A stretch of DNA of 64,000 nt from Colwellia ponticola (GCF_005885605.1 NZ_SZVP01000011.1:53294-117293); one strand, 5' to 3'; shown: positions 18,438 to 27,860, numbered from the stretch's first letter. Made by a program: numbers and translations. The notes: generated from the letters alone by a model not told the origin.

Positions 18438-19412
18438 TTAAGCATCCATCGGTTTTCTGGTCCAAACGCCAAAGGTATTTTTATCAACGCTAAACTTTGC
18501 CCACTGAAGAAATTCTTTAACTGTACATTGCCCAAATAAACTCGCATTATTACCAGCAACAATTTCAAACTTAACGATGTTTTTATCTTCAATAGATAAT
18601 ACTTCTCTGATTTGCCATTTTTTACCAATTTTACCATTACTGTATGCTAAACCTAATTGAACCTGTGTTGGGTGTTCATGATCTAATTCAGCATGGCGTT
18701 TGGCATTTTCAAAAATTTCAACCCAACCCTCATCCGTGATATCAATATATGAACCATGTTCACTGATAGATTTCATAAAATCTTCAATGGTTACTTCATT
18801 TTCTCGATCACCGGGTGATATTTGCGCTACTTGGCTATTTTTAAAATAAACATGTGATGGATAACGTCGCCAAATAAATGGATAGTTAAGAATAACCGCG
18901 GCTAAAACAACAATAATACAATTAAATAATGTAGGAAATAATATATAAGTAAAACCTAAATGATGAATAGCCTCACCACCCAACACGGCGCCTAAAGCTG
19001 TCGCACCACCTGGCGGATGTATACATCTAAAATAAGACATTAATAATATCGCCAACGACACTGACATGGCTGCTGCTACCATCAAGTTATCGCCAAAATA
19101 TTTCCAGCATAATACGCCAACGAAAGCGCTAACTAGATGGCCCCCAATAACTTGCCATGGTTGAGAAAGTGCGCCATGTGGCACAGCAAACACTAAAACT
19201 GATGTCGCCGCTATCGAGGTTAAAACAAAAATATTATAAGGAACATGATTAGCGACATTAATATATTCCAACAATAATTGCGAAAAATATATAACGCCCA
19301 GTGTAGCTATTAAGGCGGCTAACGAGCCTAAAAACATATCTTTAAAAGGTAAAGCGGTTGTCGGCAACCCTATATATAATCGACACTCTTTAATAAAATC
19401 TTTATTTATCAT
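18438..19412 (-). CDS. HPP-family membrane protein with a soluble C-terminal domain
   Basis: A 324-residue protein. Residues about 25-185 contain five to six membrane helices and the family motif 'HPPGGATAL', with 'VFAVPHGALSQPWQVIGGH' just before. Members of the HPP family include cyanobacterial plastid-type nitrite transporters, but most are uncharacterised. The last about 120 residues are soluble, contain several aromatic and charged residues, and do not look like the CBS pair found in some HPP proteins. I do not recognise this tail. A second, shorter HPP gene sits at 61664-62155. Neighbours give no functional hint; it is convergent with the SMC operon. Confidence 0.8.
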   Translation of the reverse strand: MINKDFIKECRLYIGLPTTALPFKDMFLGSLAALIATLGVIYFSQLLLEYINVANHVPYNIFVLTSIAATSVLVFAVPHGALSQPWQVIGGHLVSAFVGVLCWKYFGDNLMVAAAMSVSLAILLMSYFRCIHPPGGATALGAVLGGEAIHHLGFTYILFPTLFNCIIVVLAAVILNYPFIWRRYPSHVYFKNSQVAQISPGDRENEVTIEDFMKSISEHGSYIDITDEGWVEIFENAKRHAELDHEHPTQVQLGLAYSNGKIGKKWQIREVLSIEDKNIVKFEIVAGNNASLFGQCTVKEFLQWAKFSVDKNTFGVWTRKPMDA

Positions 19413-19742
19413 TCATTTAAACCTAACTTTTTTCCGTGTGTATAACCTAAGCACATGAGATAACTTGCACCAAACAGGATAATAATGTGCCCTGCTCTTA
19501 ACTATGCCATACAGCGTTTCATTCCATACCATAAGCGAGCGTTATAGCACTAAGGGTAATTGTAAGGATGATAATAACATTATATTAGCGAAGCGTAGTA
19601 GATTAGATAAAGAAGAATTGGTAATCATAACTGCCACTTTTCAATATATTACAAGTATATGCAGCTAATAATGGCTATAGCGCATTGAAAATATTAAACT
19701 GTAGTCCTGATTTTGTAATAACGACTAAATAGTAAACTTATC
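19413..19742. other. Intergenic stretch between divergent HPP and recombinase genes
   Basis: No open frame, tRNA or strong inverted repeat was recognised. It should contain the promoters of both flanking genes, but I could not single out convincing -35/-10 pairs. Confidence 0.4.
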
Positions 19743-20984
19743 ATGTCACTAAACCACCCTGTTCCTTTATATCCGCCTTACCTTGATTTATGTGATTTTG
19801 ATTTTGAAGATTACCCTGAATTAGATAAAATTTTTTCTTCAAACGAACCCTGGTGGCTTGAGCAATTTAACTGGGGTAAAATTTTTCTTACTTATATTGG
19901 TAGAAACAAATCAAACCATACTTATGATCGCTTTAGAAATGACGTTGAACGGTTTCTTCTTTGGTCATTTATTGAAAAGAAAAAACCCATAGACCAATTA
20001 CGTAAATCAGACTTACTTGAATATGCTGACTTTTGTTGGCAACCACCAGTGTCTTGGATTGGCACATCCAATCAAGAGCGTTTTAAAATCAGCAATGGTT
20101 ATTCATCTGCTAACGAGCATTGGTTTCCATATAAAATTCAAGCACCTAAAAGTCAAAAAACGCAATACATCATTGATAAGAAAAAATATCGCCCATCACA
20201 ACAAACACTGTCATCCATGTTTACCGCCATTATCGTTTTTTATAACTATTTAATGGCGGAAGATTTTTGTATTGGAAATCCAGCACAAATCGCTAAAAAA
20301 GATTGCCGGCACTTTATCATTGACTCACAAGTAAAAGAAATTAAACGCTTAACGGCTAGTCAATGGCAATATGTTTTAGATACCGCAGTTGAAATGGCTG
20401 ATGAAAACCCATTGTTTGAACGTAATTTATTTGTAATAGCTGCTTTGAAAACTCTATTTTTAAGAATATCAGAGCTATCTGAACGCCCTAACTGGTCACC
20501 GACTATGGGACATTTTTGGCAAGATGATGATGAAAACTGGTGGTTAAAAGTGTTTGGTAAAAGTCGTAAATTACGTGATATTACCGTACCTATCGATTTT
20601 TTACCGTTTTTAGCGCGTTATCGATCTTCTCGTGGTTTGTTAGGCTTACCTTCGAGTAATGAAAACTCGATTCTTGTTGAAAAAGTACGAGGTCAAGGCG
20701 GTATGACTTCTCGGCATTTACGGCGTTTAGTACAAAGTGTCTTTGACCAAGCTCATGATAATATGCGAAAAACGGAAGGAGAAAATAGAGCACTAAAACT
20801 CAAAGAGGCGTCTGCTCATTGGTTAAGGCATACCGGGGCGAGTATGGAAATAGAACGGGGTCGCCCTCTTAAAGATATTTCAGAAGATTTAGGTCATGCG
20901 AGTATGGCCACCACCGACACGGTTTATGTTCAGAGTGAAAACAAAAAACGCGCCGAAAGTGGTAAAAAGAGAAAGGTAGATTAA
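19743..20984 (+). CDS. Tyrosine site-specific recombinase (phage integrase family)
   Basis: A 413-residue tyrosine recombinase with a full catalytic set: R241 in 'LRISEL', the beta-hairpin lysine near 'GKSRKLRD', H359 and R362 in 'HWLRH', H385 in 'LGHAS', and nucleophile Y395 in 'TVYVQ'. The N-terminal about 190 residues form a SAM-like core-binding region with an unusual leader rich in Asp and aromatic residues. It is not next to excisionase, phage or integron genes, and no attachment-site repeats or tRNA target were recognised beside it. It could be a chromosomal inversion/resolution enzyme or the residue of a lost element. Confidence 0.88.
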   Translation: MSLNHPVPLYPPYLDLCDFDFEDYPELDKIFSSNEPWWLEQFNWGKIFLTYIGRNKSNHTYDRFRNDVERFLLWSFIEKKKPIDQLRKSDLLEYADFCWQPPVSWIGTSNQERFKISNGYSSANEHWFPYKIQAPKSQKTQYIIDKKKYRPSQQTLSSMFTAIIVFYNYLMAEDFCIGNPAQIAKKDCRHFIIDSQVKEIKRLTASQWQYVLDTAVEMADENPLFERNLFVIAALKTLFLRISELSERPNWSPTMGHFWQDDDENWWLKVFGKSRKLRDITVPIDFLPFLARYRSSRGLLGLPSSNENSILVEKVRGQGGMTSRHLRRLVQSVFDQAHDNMRKTEGENRALKLKEASAHWLRHTGASMEIERGRPLKDISEDLGHASMATTDTVYVQSENKKRAESGKKRKVD

Positions 20985-21022
20985 TTAATGGCTTACACTG
21001 TTTAATAATAAAGCTAATAAGA

Positions 21023-22000
21023 TTAAGGCTTTTCAAGAATATGGTGCCGCTGAGGTGGTTGAACTCGACCACCGTTGATGGCGGCAATCATATGGTAAAT
21101 AACGGGGCTGATCCTGCCACTATCGTCTCTTAAAAAGTAAGTGTGTCCTTTTTTATCGCCCCAACTATTATTAAAGTTATCACAATCTACTTCGTAAACA
21201 TTACGCGCTAATCGTTTTTCAGACATGCTCTCAGGCCCTGTCATCCCTAAACGACGGGAGGCGGTCATATTCTTAAGGTTGGCAACTTTACTAGCAGGCA
21301 TAGCTAAATCATCATTGGCATAGTAAACCACTACATTACGCGCTGAATCTGTAATATACCTGCCCTTTTCTTTACGCTCTAACGTGTGATTAACCACATC
21401 GGCGGCGACCATAAATACGTTACGAAATAACTGTATCATGTTACCGCCCATATCATATTTTACCCAGCTACTTATCGCATTTCGTAACACTCGATTACCC
21501 ATAGAGTGCGCTAAGACATTCATTCGCCGAGTACATGGGTCTGTTTTCTTTGCTTCTTCTTTACGCCAATTATCAAACAACCCGAGCATACGAGCAAACG
21601 AATCACCACTTGCTCTTGAAGCGCGCTGATCATCCCAATAATCATCCATAAAAGCGACAACAGAATCATCATCGCAAGGCCAAATAAGCGGAACAATATA
21701 AACAAGATTGGGTTCTAATTCGTTAAACATATCTTGTAATACTTCAGCATTAGGAAAGATTTCTGATTCGCCAAGATTATTAAAGCCATGAATATAAAAC
21801 AAAATTTGTGTTTTTTTATCTAAATCTTTTAGCGCTTGGAAGAACGCTTTACTGCCGATTTCTACATAATCATTAACGCCCTTTCGACGACAAAAGTACA
21901 TGTCTTGCCTGACACTGGTATTTTGCATTGAAAACGTTATTTTTCGACCTTTTTTAGATTTTGCAGATTGTGTTGGCGTACGATTAGTTGCAAATAACAT
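21023..22000 (-). CDS. DUF900-type alpha/beta hydrolase
   Basis: A 325-residue soluble hydrolase of the alpha/beta fold. The segment 'ILFYIHGFNN' is the oxyanion strand-turn (HG motif). 'VLAHSMGNRVL' holds the nucleophile Ser in a variant GxSxG elbow (AHSMG). A late 'DKKGHTYF' may supply the catalytic His. This matches DUF900 proteins, usually annotated as esterase/lipase-like but of unknown substrate. There is no signal peptide, so it is probably cytoplasmic. It is convergent with the recombinase gene and stands 95 bp from recX on the same strand. Confidence 0.8.
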   Translation of the reverse strand: MLFATNRTPTQSAKSKKGRKITFSMQNTSVRQDMYFCRRKGVNDYVEIGSKAFFQALKDLDKKTQILFYIHGFNNLGESEIFPNAEVLQDMFNELEPNLVYIVPLIWPCDDDSVVAFMDDYWDDQRASRASGDSFARMLGLFDNWRKEEAKKTDPCTRRMNVLAHSMGNRVLRNAISSWVKYDMGGNMIQLFRNVFMVAADVVNHTLERKEKGRYITDSARNVVVYYANDDLAMPASKVANLKNMTASRRLGMTGPESMSEKRLARNVYEVDCDNFNNSWGDKKGHTYFLRDDSGRISPVIYHMIAAINGGRVQPPQRHHILEKP

Positions 22001-22095
22001 AGACAGCCCCTTTATAACAAGTAGATGAAAAGAACACCCACACGGATGCGCTTTAAACAGTATAGAGCTTTATAAAATATCTGTTTTGCCGTGTA

Positions 22096-22605
22096 TTACT
22101 CTTCTTCTGGTGAGTAACCCACCGCTTTATTTGCTATAGCGTATGAAAACCCTTTTGCTATTAAATGTCGTAATGCTTTTTGTTTTAACTTGATTTCATC
22201 AATAGGTGCTTCACCAAACTTTCTTACTTTGAGGAGTAATGCTTTTTCAAAATAATCTTCATCGCTTGTTTCAATACTACTGACACATTCATTGATTGTT
22301 GCGGATGAAAAACCTTTGCTATAAAGTTTTTCTTTAATTTTGTTGGCGCCGATATTTTTCTCGGTCAAACTTTCTGTTAATCGCTGTGCGTAACGAAGAT
22401 CGTTAACAATATCTCGCTCTATCAGATAATTCAGTGCAGGTTCATTAAATTGCGTATCATCTTTAAATAATAAATTTGCTTTTTGTAACAGCTTTTTCGC
22501 CGAATAATCGCCATACCTTTCTATTAACCACAGCATATAAGATTTTACACGTTCATAAGATATTTCTTGTGGCTTGGGACTGGCTTTTTTTTTATACATA
22601 ACCAT
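22096..22605 (-). CDS. recX: RecX-like regulatory protein
   Basis: A 169-residue protein of the RecX family, made of three-helix repeats ('YGDYSAKKLLQKA', 'DLRYAQRLTESLTEKNIGANKIKEKLYSKGFSS', 'KALRHLIAKGFSYAIANKAV'). RecX binds RecA filaments and limits strand exchange. An AGGA Shine-Dalgarno 7 nt before the ATG supports the start. recX normally sits beside recA; here it does not, so this may be a second or relocated copy. The sequence is consistent with function, though N- and C-terminal parts are basic and acidic tails respectively. Confidence 0.8.
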   Translation of the reverse strand: MVMYKKKASPKPQEISYERVKSYMLWLIERYGDYSAKKLLQKANLLFKDDTQFNEPALNYLIERDIVNDLRYAQRLTESLTEKNIGANKIKEKLYSKGFSSATINECVSSIETSDEDYFEKALLLKVRKFGEAPIDEIKLKQKALRHLIAKGFSYAIANKAVGYSPEEE

Positions 22606-22667
22606 GGTAAATCCTAAGTTAAGCTGCGGTGGTCAATGGTGGTAGATTAACCTCATAATAGTCATTA

Positions 22668-23486
22668 TCACCAATGCCTTGGATCAACTCGGTAATAATC
22701 TTTTAATTGCTGGTAAAGTGCCGGGTGTTCATGCGAAAACTGTACAGACTTTTCAAAAAAGACTTCACTCACTACCGCAAAAAACTCTGCGGGCTCCGTT
22801 GCGCCATAATAGTCAAATATTGATGGCTTCCCTGCTGCTGCTTGTATTCTTAATAGACTAAACTGCGTAGAAAATATCTCAGACCAACGTTGATAATTTT
22901 GGCCTTTGCCTAAAATAGGTGCACCATTAGCTTGGCCACTTTCTTGGTCTAGTTGATGGGCAAATTCATGAATAACCACGTTGTGGCCATCATGAGGTAA
23001 TTCAGCGCCATGTAAACTATCTTGCCAAGATAATACTATTTTACCAAAGCCCCATGATTCACCTGATAAAGCAACTTGCCGAGTATATTGAATACCATCA
23101 GCACTTTGTGCGATTTGCTTTTTAACAAAAGCACTCGGGTACACCAAAATAGTATTTAATTGAGGATAGTAATTGGTTTTTCTATTAAGTAATAATAAGC
23201 AGGCTTGCGCAGCAATGGTGACTTTTATTTCATCGGTTATATTTATACCGTTACAACCAACGAATTCTTTCTCTGCAATAAATACTTGAATATGCTTTTG
23301 TAATTGCTGCTGTAAACTTATGGGCATTTGCTTAAAATAAGGCATGCGTTGAGCAATTATTTGCTGCCATGCGTGATTAAAAGGTAAATTTTTTACTTTA
23401 GCGCGCTTATATTCACGATAATATGGCTTAGATATTAAGTAACCAATAATAGCCAAGCCAATAAATAACGGTAATAAAATAATCAA
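22668..23486 (-). CDS. MtfA/M90-family zinc-dependent protein
   Basis: A 272-residue protein with one N-terminal membrane anchor (about 1-20) and the zinc motif HEFAHQLD (HExxH) near residue 170. A second metal-ligand Glu is likely in the later 'EPAEFFAVVSEVFFEKS' region. This is the MtfA family (M90). E. coli MtfA is a glucose-regulated aminopeptidase that binds the Mlc repressor, but that partner need not apply here. It lies 15 bp from the DsbA-like gene on the same strand, suggesting a shared transcript with the disulfide-bond genes. Confidence 0.82.
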   Translation of the reverse strand: MIILLPLFIGLAIIGYLISKPYYREYKRAKVKNLPFNHAWQQIIAQRMPYFKQMPISLQQQLQKHIQVFIAEKEFVGCNGINITDEIKVTIAAQACLLLLNRKTNYYPQLNTILVYPSAFVKKQIAQSADGIQYTRQVALSGESWGFGKIVLSWQDSLHGAELPHDGHNVVIHEFAHQLDQESGQANGAPILGKGQNYQRWSEIFSTQFSLLRIQAAAGKPSIFDYYGATEPAEFFAVVSEVFFEKSVQFSHEHPALYQQLKDYYRVDPRHW

Positions 23487-23501
23487 GCGAACACTTTCCT
23501 T

Positions 23502-24143
23502 TTAATACGCCTGAGCAACCGCTTCTTCTATTAGCTCAACTAGTTCTTGATAGCCAAACACAACTAATGGTTTACCATTAACAAAAAACTGTGGCGTGGC
23601 ACGCACGTTAAGTGTTTGTCCGTCTTGAATATCTTGCGCCACCACTTTAGCTACCTGACTACTTTGCCAATCGCTATCAAGTTTTTCATGATCTAATTTC
23701 AATGTTTTTATACCCGCTAAAGCCTGTGTAGGGTTTGATACATGATGTTCAACCCAGCGTTGTTGATTAGCAAATAACAACTCAACGGCCGGCCAAAATT
23801 GACCTTGCATATGGGCCGCCTCTAGCATTTTAACCACATCTTGTGAGCCTTGATGCAAAGGAGCATAACGCATCACAACCTTAACTTTGCCTTGATACTT
23901 TTTCACCAAGTTATTCACTAAAGGATAAAATTGACTACAAGTACCACAAGCGGGATCAAAAAACTCAACAATTGTTACTTTTGCATTACTGCCACCTTTT
24001 GTTGGTGCATTAGTACGCTCTAATGCGGGTAACTTATTACTCTCGACTGTTGCCGGTAATTTACTTTGATATACACCCACAGCAGCAATAAAAATAATAG
24101 CGATAAATGCGGCAACGCCGATAAAAAGAGATTTATTAGTCAT
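23502..24143 (-). CDS. DsbA-like thiol:disulfide oxidoreductase with CGTC active site
   Basis: A 213-residue protein with an N-terminal membrane anchor (about 5-25) and a periplasmic thioredoxin fold. The redox motif is CGTC in 'FFDPACGTCSQFYP', and the cis-proline loop is 'VRATPQFFVNG'. Members of this group (DsbG/BdbD/DsbA_4 type) oxidise or isomerise cysteines of exported proteins. The CGTC centre differs from the CPHC of classical DsbA, so its redox potential probably differs too. It lies 71 bp after a DsbB-like gene, with which it likely forms a dedicated pair. Confidence 0.88.
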   Translation of the reverse strand: MTNKSLFIGVAAFIAIIFIAAVGVYQSKLPATVESNKLPALERTNAPTKGGSNAKVTIVEFFDPACGTCSQFYPLVNNLVKKYQGKVKVVMRYAPLHQGSQDVVKMLEAAHMQGQFWPAVELLFANQQRWVEHHVSNPTQALAGIKTLKLDHEKLDSDWQSSQVAKVVAQDIQDGQTLNVRATPQFFVNGKPLVVFGYQELVELIEEAVAQAY

Positions 24144-24214
24144 AGATTGGTACTTATTTCGTTGAATAATTGGTCTGAAGTAAATTTAGTTAAAAAATAT
24201 CACGCTAGATGAGT

Positions 24215-24679
24215 TTAGCGTTTACTCTCGGTTTTGTTAATAGTATTAGCAAAGGATTTTTTGGTTAAAAATAACAATAACGCTATCACTGAAAATGTCA
24301 GTAAAGACATTAACGGAATATTTAAAAAACCCCATAAATTAATGTGCGTTTCAGAACAAGGTACGCCAAGTACACAAGGTTGCGCTGCTTCAGGAATAAT
24401 ATCAAGCACAATTAACACATGAAATAATGCGAACAGCCAACCTAATATCACTAACGGACTGATATAGCGAATAGCAGTTATATCAAAAGGAAAAAGAGCC
24501 AAAGGTACTATAATAACTAAAGGATAAAGTGCTATACGTTGATACCAACACAGCACACAAACGGGTACCTGCACTATTTCACTAAAAAACAAACTGATTA
24601 GCGTACCACTGGTTGCTATTATCCATACCAAAAAAAGTAAATACCAACTTGAATTACTCTCGTTTAATGCTGCTTTCAT
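24215..24679 (-). CDS. DsbB/BdbC-type disulfide-bond formation membrane protein
   Basis: A 154-residue protein with four predicted membrane helices. The first loop carries CVLCWYQR, the quinone-side redox pair of the DsbB family, and the second periplasmic loop has the cysteine pair in 'QPCVLGVPCSE'. DsbB proteins reoxidise a DsbA partner and pass electrons to quinone. The compact form resembles BdbC/DsbI members. The neighbouring CGTC DsbA-like protein is the expected partner; both seem additional to the main dsb system. Confidence 0.9.
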   Translation of the reverse strand: MKAALNESNSSWYLLFLVWIIATSGTLISLFFSEIVQVPVCVLCWYQRIALYPLVIIVPLALFPFDITAIRYISPLVILGWLFALFHVLIVLDIIPEAAQPCVLGVPCSETHINLWGFLNIPLMSLLTFSVIALLLFLTKKSFANTINKTESKR

Positions 24680-24894
24680 GTTTTACACTTTCCTGTACCA
24701 GGTGCCAGTATTATGTAACCTGCTTAATATAACGCTAAGTGTACCTAATTTTATTGAGATAAATAAGTCAGTTAGAACAATTATGTAACATTTATTGGCC
24801 GAGGTAGCTTTTACTTCCCCTGCTAAGCGTTTTCAATGGATAAAAACATCATTAAGGAAGGTAGACCTACTTATACGCTTATTAAAATACCGCA

Positions 24895-26079
24895 TTAATC
24901 GCTTAGGGTACTTTGACCTTTCAGAAAATTTAACTTAGCAATATACTGTTTTTTGATGTCTTGAAAATTGACTAACTTCACCGCTGTGAGCATTGATTTT
25001 TTGGCTAACAGTAATTGACCTTGTTGGTAATAGATTTTGGCTATAGCGAAATAAAACTCATGTTGCTCGTCATCAAGCTCAATAGCCTTCTTATAATGTT
25101 CTAAGGCTTGCTGGTATGACTGCTTTAAGAAGGCTTCATTACCCAGTAAAGCGTGATAATAAGGATTATTTGCTCTCGCTTTAGTAATATATTCCTCAAT
25201 AAGTAACGCTTGGTTAGCACGTCCCTGTTGACTTAGTAACAAGGCTAAATTACCTAATGAAGTCAGGTTATCGGGATCCAAGCTAATGGCATAATTATAA
25301 GCTTTTTCTGCCATAGGATAATGCCCTGACAGTTTATATAAAATACCGAGGTTACCCCAAGCAGAAGAAAATTGATTGTCGCTGAGCGTGGCTTGTTTAA
25401 AGTAGTGGTAAGCAAGTGGATAGTTATCATCTACCAGTGCTTGTGCTCCTTTATTGTTATAGAACATCGCGACTACAGTGTCTTTGCTAATAATAGTAGA
25501 TGGAAACTTTTTTTTAGCGACAAAGGGGTCAAAGTCTATTGTTGTTGTTTTTTCTCCCCACACAATAATCCTTTTATGATAATCATCTTCCCTCACTAGT
25601 AAGTTAACATGGCCTGTTAATAAACTATATTGACCATTATTGACCCAATACTCTGGAACCTTAACTGCTTGAAAGCTAATATTCATGCCTGCTTTTTCAG
25701 CCAGTGCATAAGCCATAATCGTTAATGACATACAGTTTGCTACTTTACGCTGGTACGCCTGTGATGCGGTCAAATTGGCATTATCACGATACGTTAAGGC
25801 AATTTTCTCTTCATTAAAAAGGTGATTAAGCAAGATATAAGCTTTTTGTTGAGCGGGTAAGTTATTAGTTAATTTAGTCTCAACTAGGGTGAGCATTTCA
25901 TTATTCAATTGAAAGACTTCTTGCTCGGTCTCTATATGTAGCGGCTTTAAAGCGATATATTGATTGTCTAAATATAAAGTGGTTTGTGCACTAATTTGCT
26001 TAATATGAGGATAATAATTACTTTGACAAGCGAACAAAAAAGGCAAGCACAGTAAAAGGCTACAGAGGTTAAGCTTCAT
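24895..26079 (-). CDS. Lipoprotein with transglutaminase-like and TPR domains
   Basis: Starting at the ATG at 26079, placed 5-6 nt after GGAG, the product has 394 residues. The signal ends in a lipobox-type 'LFACQS', so it is probably lipidated. Residues about 70-170 form a transglutaminase/protease-like domain with the Cys in 'VANCMSLTIMAYALAEKAG' as the likely nucleophile and a His in 'LTGHVNLLV'. Residues about 210-380 are tetratricopeptide repeats ('AWGNLGILYKLSGHYPMAEKAYNYAISLDPDN' type). The function is unknown; the arrangement suggests a cell-envelope scaffold or protease. It lies about 90 bp downstream of the DUF3943 gene. Confidence 0.8.
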   Translation of the reverse strand: MKLNLCSLLLCLPFLFACQSNYYPHIKQISAQTTLYLDNQYIALKPLHIETEQEVFQLNNEMLTLVETKLTNNLPAQQKAYILLNHLFNEEKIALTYRDNANLTASQAYQRKVANCMSLTIMAYALAEKAGMNISFQAVKVPEYWVNNGQYSLLTGHVNLLVREDDYHKRIIVWGEKTTTIDFDPFVAKKKFPSTIISKDTVVAMFYNNKGAQALVDDNYPLAYHYFKQATLSDNQFSSAWGNLGILYKLSGHYPMAEKAYNYAISLDPDNLTSLGNLALLLSQQGRANQALLIEEYITKARANNPYYHALLGNEAFLKQSYQQALEHYKKAIELDDEQHEFYFAIAKIYYQQGQLLLAKKSMLTAVKLVNFQDIKKQYIAKLNFLKGQSTLSD

Positions 26080-26174
26080 GATCACTCCAACAATAAGAGG
26101 AATGATTAAAGCCTAAGACAAATAGTAAAAACTTGCTACTTAGGCTGCTAATTATTTATAGTATTTCACTTGTT

Positions 26175-27623
26175 TTAGCGCTCACCTTGTCCTAATAAGT
26201 AGACTAAACGTAAACTAGCATTATTATCTGAGGTGTCTGCGTTAGTGCTGTGATAAAAACGCCAGTCGGCTTGTAAGGCAAAATTATTATTTAGTTTATA
26301 ATGCAGTCCAAGACCCGCGTTAACTTGAAATTTTTTCGTTTCTATATCTCTTGCCCATAAGGTTTCACCAAACCCCGCAGTCAGGTATGGTCTGAGGGTA
26401 TTTTTAGCATTAAAATAATATTGGCTGTCTAGACTATAGTTTTCATAATTAACTTTTGTTGCTGTAGCTCCATCAACAAACTTACCTTTAGAGTAAGTTA
26501 CTCGGCTTGAAAATTGACGGGTAAAATACAAACCTAAGCTGTATTCCGTAGTAGTAGCACCTTCTACGTTCCATGCGTCATCGAGTTGTGTTTGACCCAC
26601 GCCATAACTTACCCCGATAATACCAGTATCAATAGGGTCATCAGCGCCAGAGGCTCTTTTCACTCTACGTGGTGAATAATGACCACCATCACCTAGCTGT
26701 AACGACATGGTAAAACTAATTTGGCTATCCGTTTGCCCAGAGTTACCATAAGGTACTTCGTTAAAGCTAACAAAGCCCGTTCCTGCTTTAATGATTTCTT
26801 TACTAAATATATTGTTAATACCAACACTTAACGCATCTACAGGGTCTAATAATGCTAATGCGGTACTACCTAAAAAGCTTGAGCCCCATACATTACCACC
26901 ATTTTCTCTAATATCCATTTCAGTATTAAAAGCCCATTCACCATAGGCCCAACCTAAGACAGGCGTTATGACTAAGTCTTGAATGGAAGGTGTTTCAGCA
27001 AAGGACTCTATGCCGTACTCCCAATAGAAGGTCGACATAATAGTAGAATATAAAAAGGCATCCCATTGACGGTAGCCAGATTTACGCGCTACTTGATAGT
27101 AAACACCACCAAAATAAGGGTGACCCACAAGGTTTAACATGCCGGTATCACGATCCCATACAGGACCTTCTTTCACATTATCAGACCATTTATTAAAAAT
27201 GCCTTCTTCTTTATCCCAGTTTGAAATACCTTCTGGTAGTAAAGCAATAATACCAATAACACCGAAACCATAGGCAAAAATAGAATTAGTTTGTGACCAA
27301 AGTCGCTCAGTATCTTCACCATTAGTATTTGAAAAAATGGATACTTGAAAAGGTGATTGATAAAAGTCAGCTGACGGGGTTAAATTTTCAAAACGAGAGT
27401 TTGTTGGCATTTCTCGATAAATGCTATCTAAGTTCTCAGCAGTTATTGCAGGATTAAGGCTGACATTAGGTTCTGCTTTTTGTTCAGTCTTAAATACTTG
27501 AGAGGGTATTTCGTTGTTAGCGTTTTGTGCTACTGCTTGCAGGGAGAATAAAAAAGTAGCGGTGAGTGCTAAAGCTTTAACAGAGAAGCTATGTATCGGA
27601 TTGGAATTTTTGTTGATATCCAT
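26175..27623 (-). CDS. DUF3943-type outer-membrane beta-barrel protein
   Basis: A 482-residue exported protein with a signal peptide ending near 'AVAQNA'. The central part (about 120-290) has aromatic-rich, conserved segments such as 'LNLVGHPYFGGVYYQVARKSGY' and 'WEYGIESFAETPSIQDLVITPVLGW' typical of DUF3943. The last 180 residues alternate like membrane beta strands and end in an aromatic-rich segment, suggesting an outer-membrane barrel. The function is not known. It is followed by the transglutaminase-TPR lipoprotein gene, so the two may act together in the envelope. Confidence 0.75.
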   Translation of the reverse strand: MDINKNSNPIHSFSVKALALTATFLFSLQAVAQNANNEIPSQVFKTEQKAEPNVSLNPAITAENLDSIYREMPTNSRFENLTPSADFYQSPFQVSIFSNTNGEDTERLWSQTNSIFAYGFGVIGIIALLPEGISNWDKEEGIFNKWSDNVKEGPVWDRDTGMLNLVGHPYFGGVYYQVARKSGYRQWDAFLYSTIMSTFYWEYGIESFAETPSIQDLVITPVLGWAYGEWAFNTEMDIRENGGNVWGSSFLGSTALALLDPVDALSVGINNIFSKEIIKAGTGFVSFNEVPYGNSGQTDSQISFTMSLQLGDGGHYSPRRVKRASGADDPIDTGIIGVSYGVGQTQLDDAWNVEGATTTEYSLGLYFTRQFSSRVTYSKGKFVDGATATKVNYENYSLDSQYYFNAKNTLRPYLTAGFGETLWARDIETKKFQVNAGLGLHYKLNNNFALQADWRFYHSTNADTSDNNASLRLVYLLGQGER

Positions 27624-27830
27624 AATATTTTACGTGAGTCCCGAGCATTAACAATATTGAATCGCTTTGCTCTGTATAGTTATGCGTATAAGAAAGTGTT
27701 CTCTTAACGACAGTTTAAAAGCTTAGAGGCAAGCCATTCATTGTAGATAGCCGTTTAAGTCGTTACTGCTTTATACTGTGACTTAATTTAATAGAAGCGA
27801 ATTCAAAAAAGTAAGTCACAAAAAAGCAAA

Positions 27831-27858
27831 AATCCGCTAACCTTTCGATTAGCGGATT
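27831..27858 (-). terminator. Rho-independent terminator after the second tRNA-Ser relic
   Basis: A 10-bp stem (27831-27840 and 27849-27858) with an 8-nt loop. On the minus strand it is followed by TTTTGCTTTTTT. This is the usual form for a tRNA transcript end. Confidence 0.8.
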
Positions 27859-27860
27859 CA

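Noticed and set aside
19743..22000. Prophage or integrative element
   Set aside because: Apart from the recombinase there are no phage, conjugation or cargo genes, and no att repeats were found.
23250..23257. GTTACAAC, the core of an E. coli Ter site
   Set aside because: It lies inside the MtfA-like coding region and the flanking bases do not match the Ter consensus.
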